Below are positions 12,661-12,683 of a stretch of 12,683 nt of DNA, one piece after another. Numbering within the stretch: position 1 is the stretch's first letter; each line of letters starts with the position of its first letter. The notes under the pieces are model-generated. The model was not told where the DNA came from, did no database searches, and was given only the letters and a program-made list of their open reading frames with translations. Source of the DNA: an uncultured Collinsella sp. GTDB taxonomy: Bacteria; Actinomycetota; Coriobacteriia; Coriobacteriales; Coriobacteriaceae. The DNA is taken from the NCBI GenBank assembly GCA_902490445.1, contig CABUDZ010000060.1:1-12683 (forward strand). The letters run 5' to 3'. The position numbers and the translations under genes are program-made.

Positions 12661-12683
12661 GCAAATAGGCCGTTCCCGCACCT

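Noticed and set aside
1..12683. CRISPR arrays, insertion-sequence transposases, phage or toxin-antitoxin genes
   Set aside because: No regularly spaced repeats, transposase motifs or small paired genes of these kinds are visible; the coding content is core metabolism.

Overview
The window is a dense, GC-rich, almost entirely plus-strand block of housekeeping genes from a bacterium. The best guess is a coriobacterium of the Collinsella type. This is an inference from several things together: high-GC codon use, the actinobacterial order murI-rph-rdgB next to the Firmicutes-like pair veg-ispE, a MurE without the diaminopimelate motif, and an overall feel that matches Collinsella. No marker gene settles the genus.

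Layout. (1) 1-2925: the end of an arginine operon, argJ (3' part only), argB and argD, closed by a probable terminator at 2951-3010. (2) 2926-3801: the only long stretch without protein genes. It holds the arg terminator, an AT-rich, highly folded element of about 220 bp bounded by 35-bp imperfect inverted repeats (3041-3259), two ~92-bp direct repeats that carry pieces of a tRNA 3' end and a terminator, a hairpin-rich spacer between them, and a tRNA-Val(UAC) gene on the minus strand. (3) 3802-5682: asnB, a glutamine-dependent asparagine synthetase, with its own terminator. (4) 5795-10095: murE, a HAD-family phosphatase, murI and rph, all co-directional with short gaps. (5) 10241-11332: rdgB and dtd, translationally coupled. 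(6) 11447-12660: a Veg-family gene coupled to ispE.

How the genes fit together. ArgJ, ArgB and ArgD make ornithine by the acetylated, cyclic route. MurI supplies D-glutamate, and MurE adds the third residue of the peptidoglycan stem. Its specificity motif is not the DNPR of diaminopimelate enzymes, so lysine or ornithine is the likely substrate. Rph, RdgB and Dtd are RNA-maturation and quality-control enzymes: tRNA 3' trimming, removal of non-canonical purine nucleotides, and removal of D-amino acids from tRNA. IspE belongs to the MEP isoprenoid pathway.

The coding part is ordinary core genome. The unusual material is concentrated at 2940-3560, where folded repeats and tRNA-derived fragments lie beside tRNA-Val. 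Smaller points of interest are the MurE specificity motif, a ~32-residue insertion in ArgD, a terminator-like hairpin in the veg leader, and a REP-like terminator after rph.
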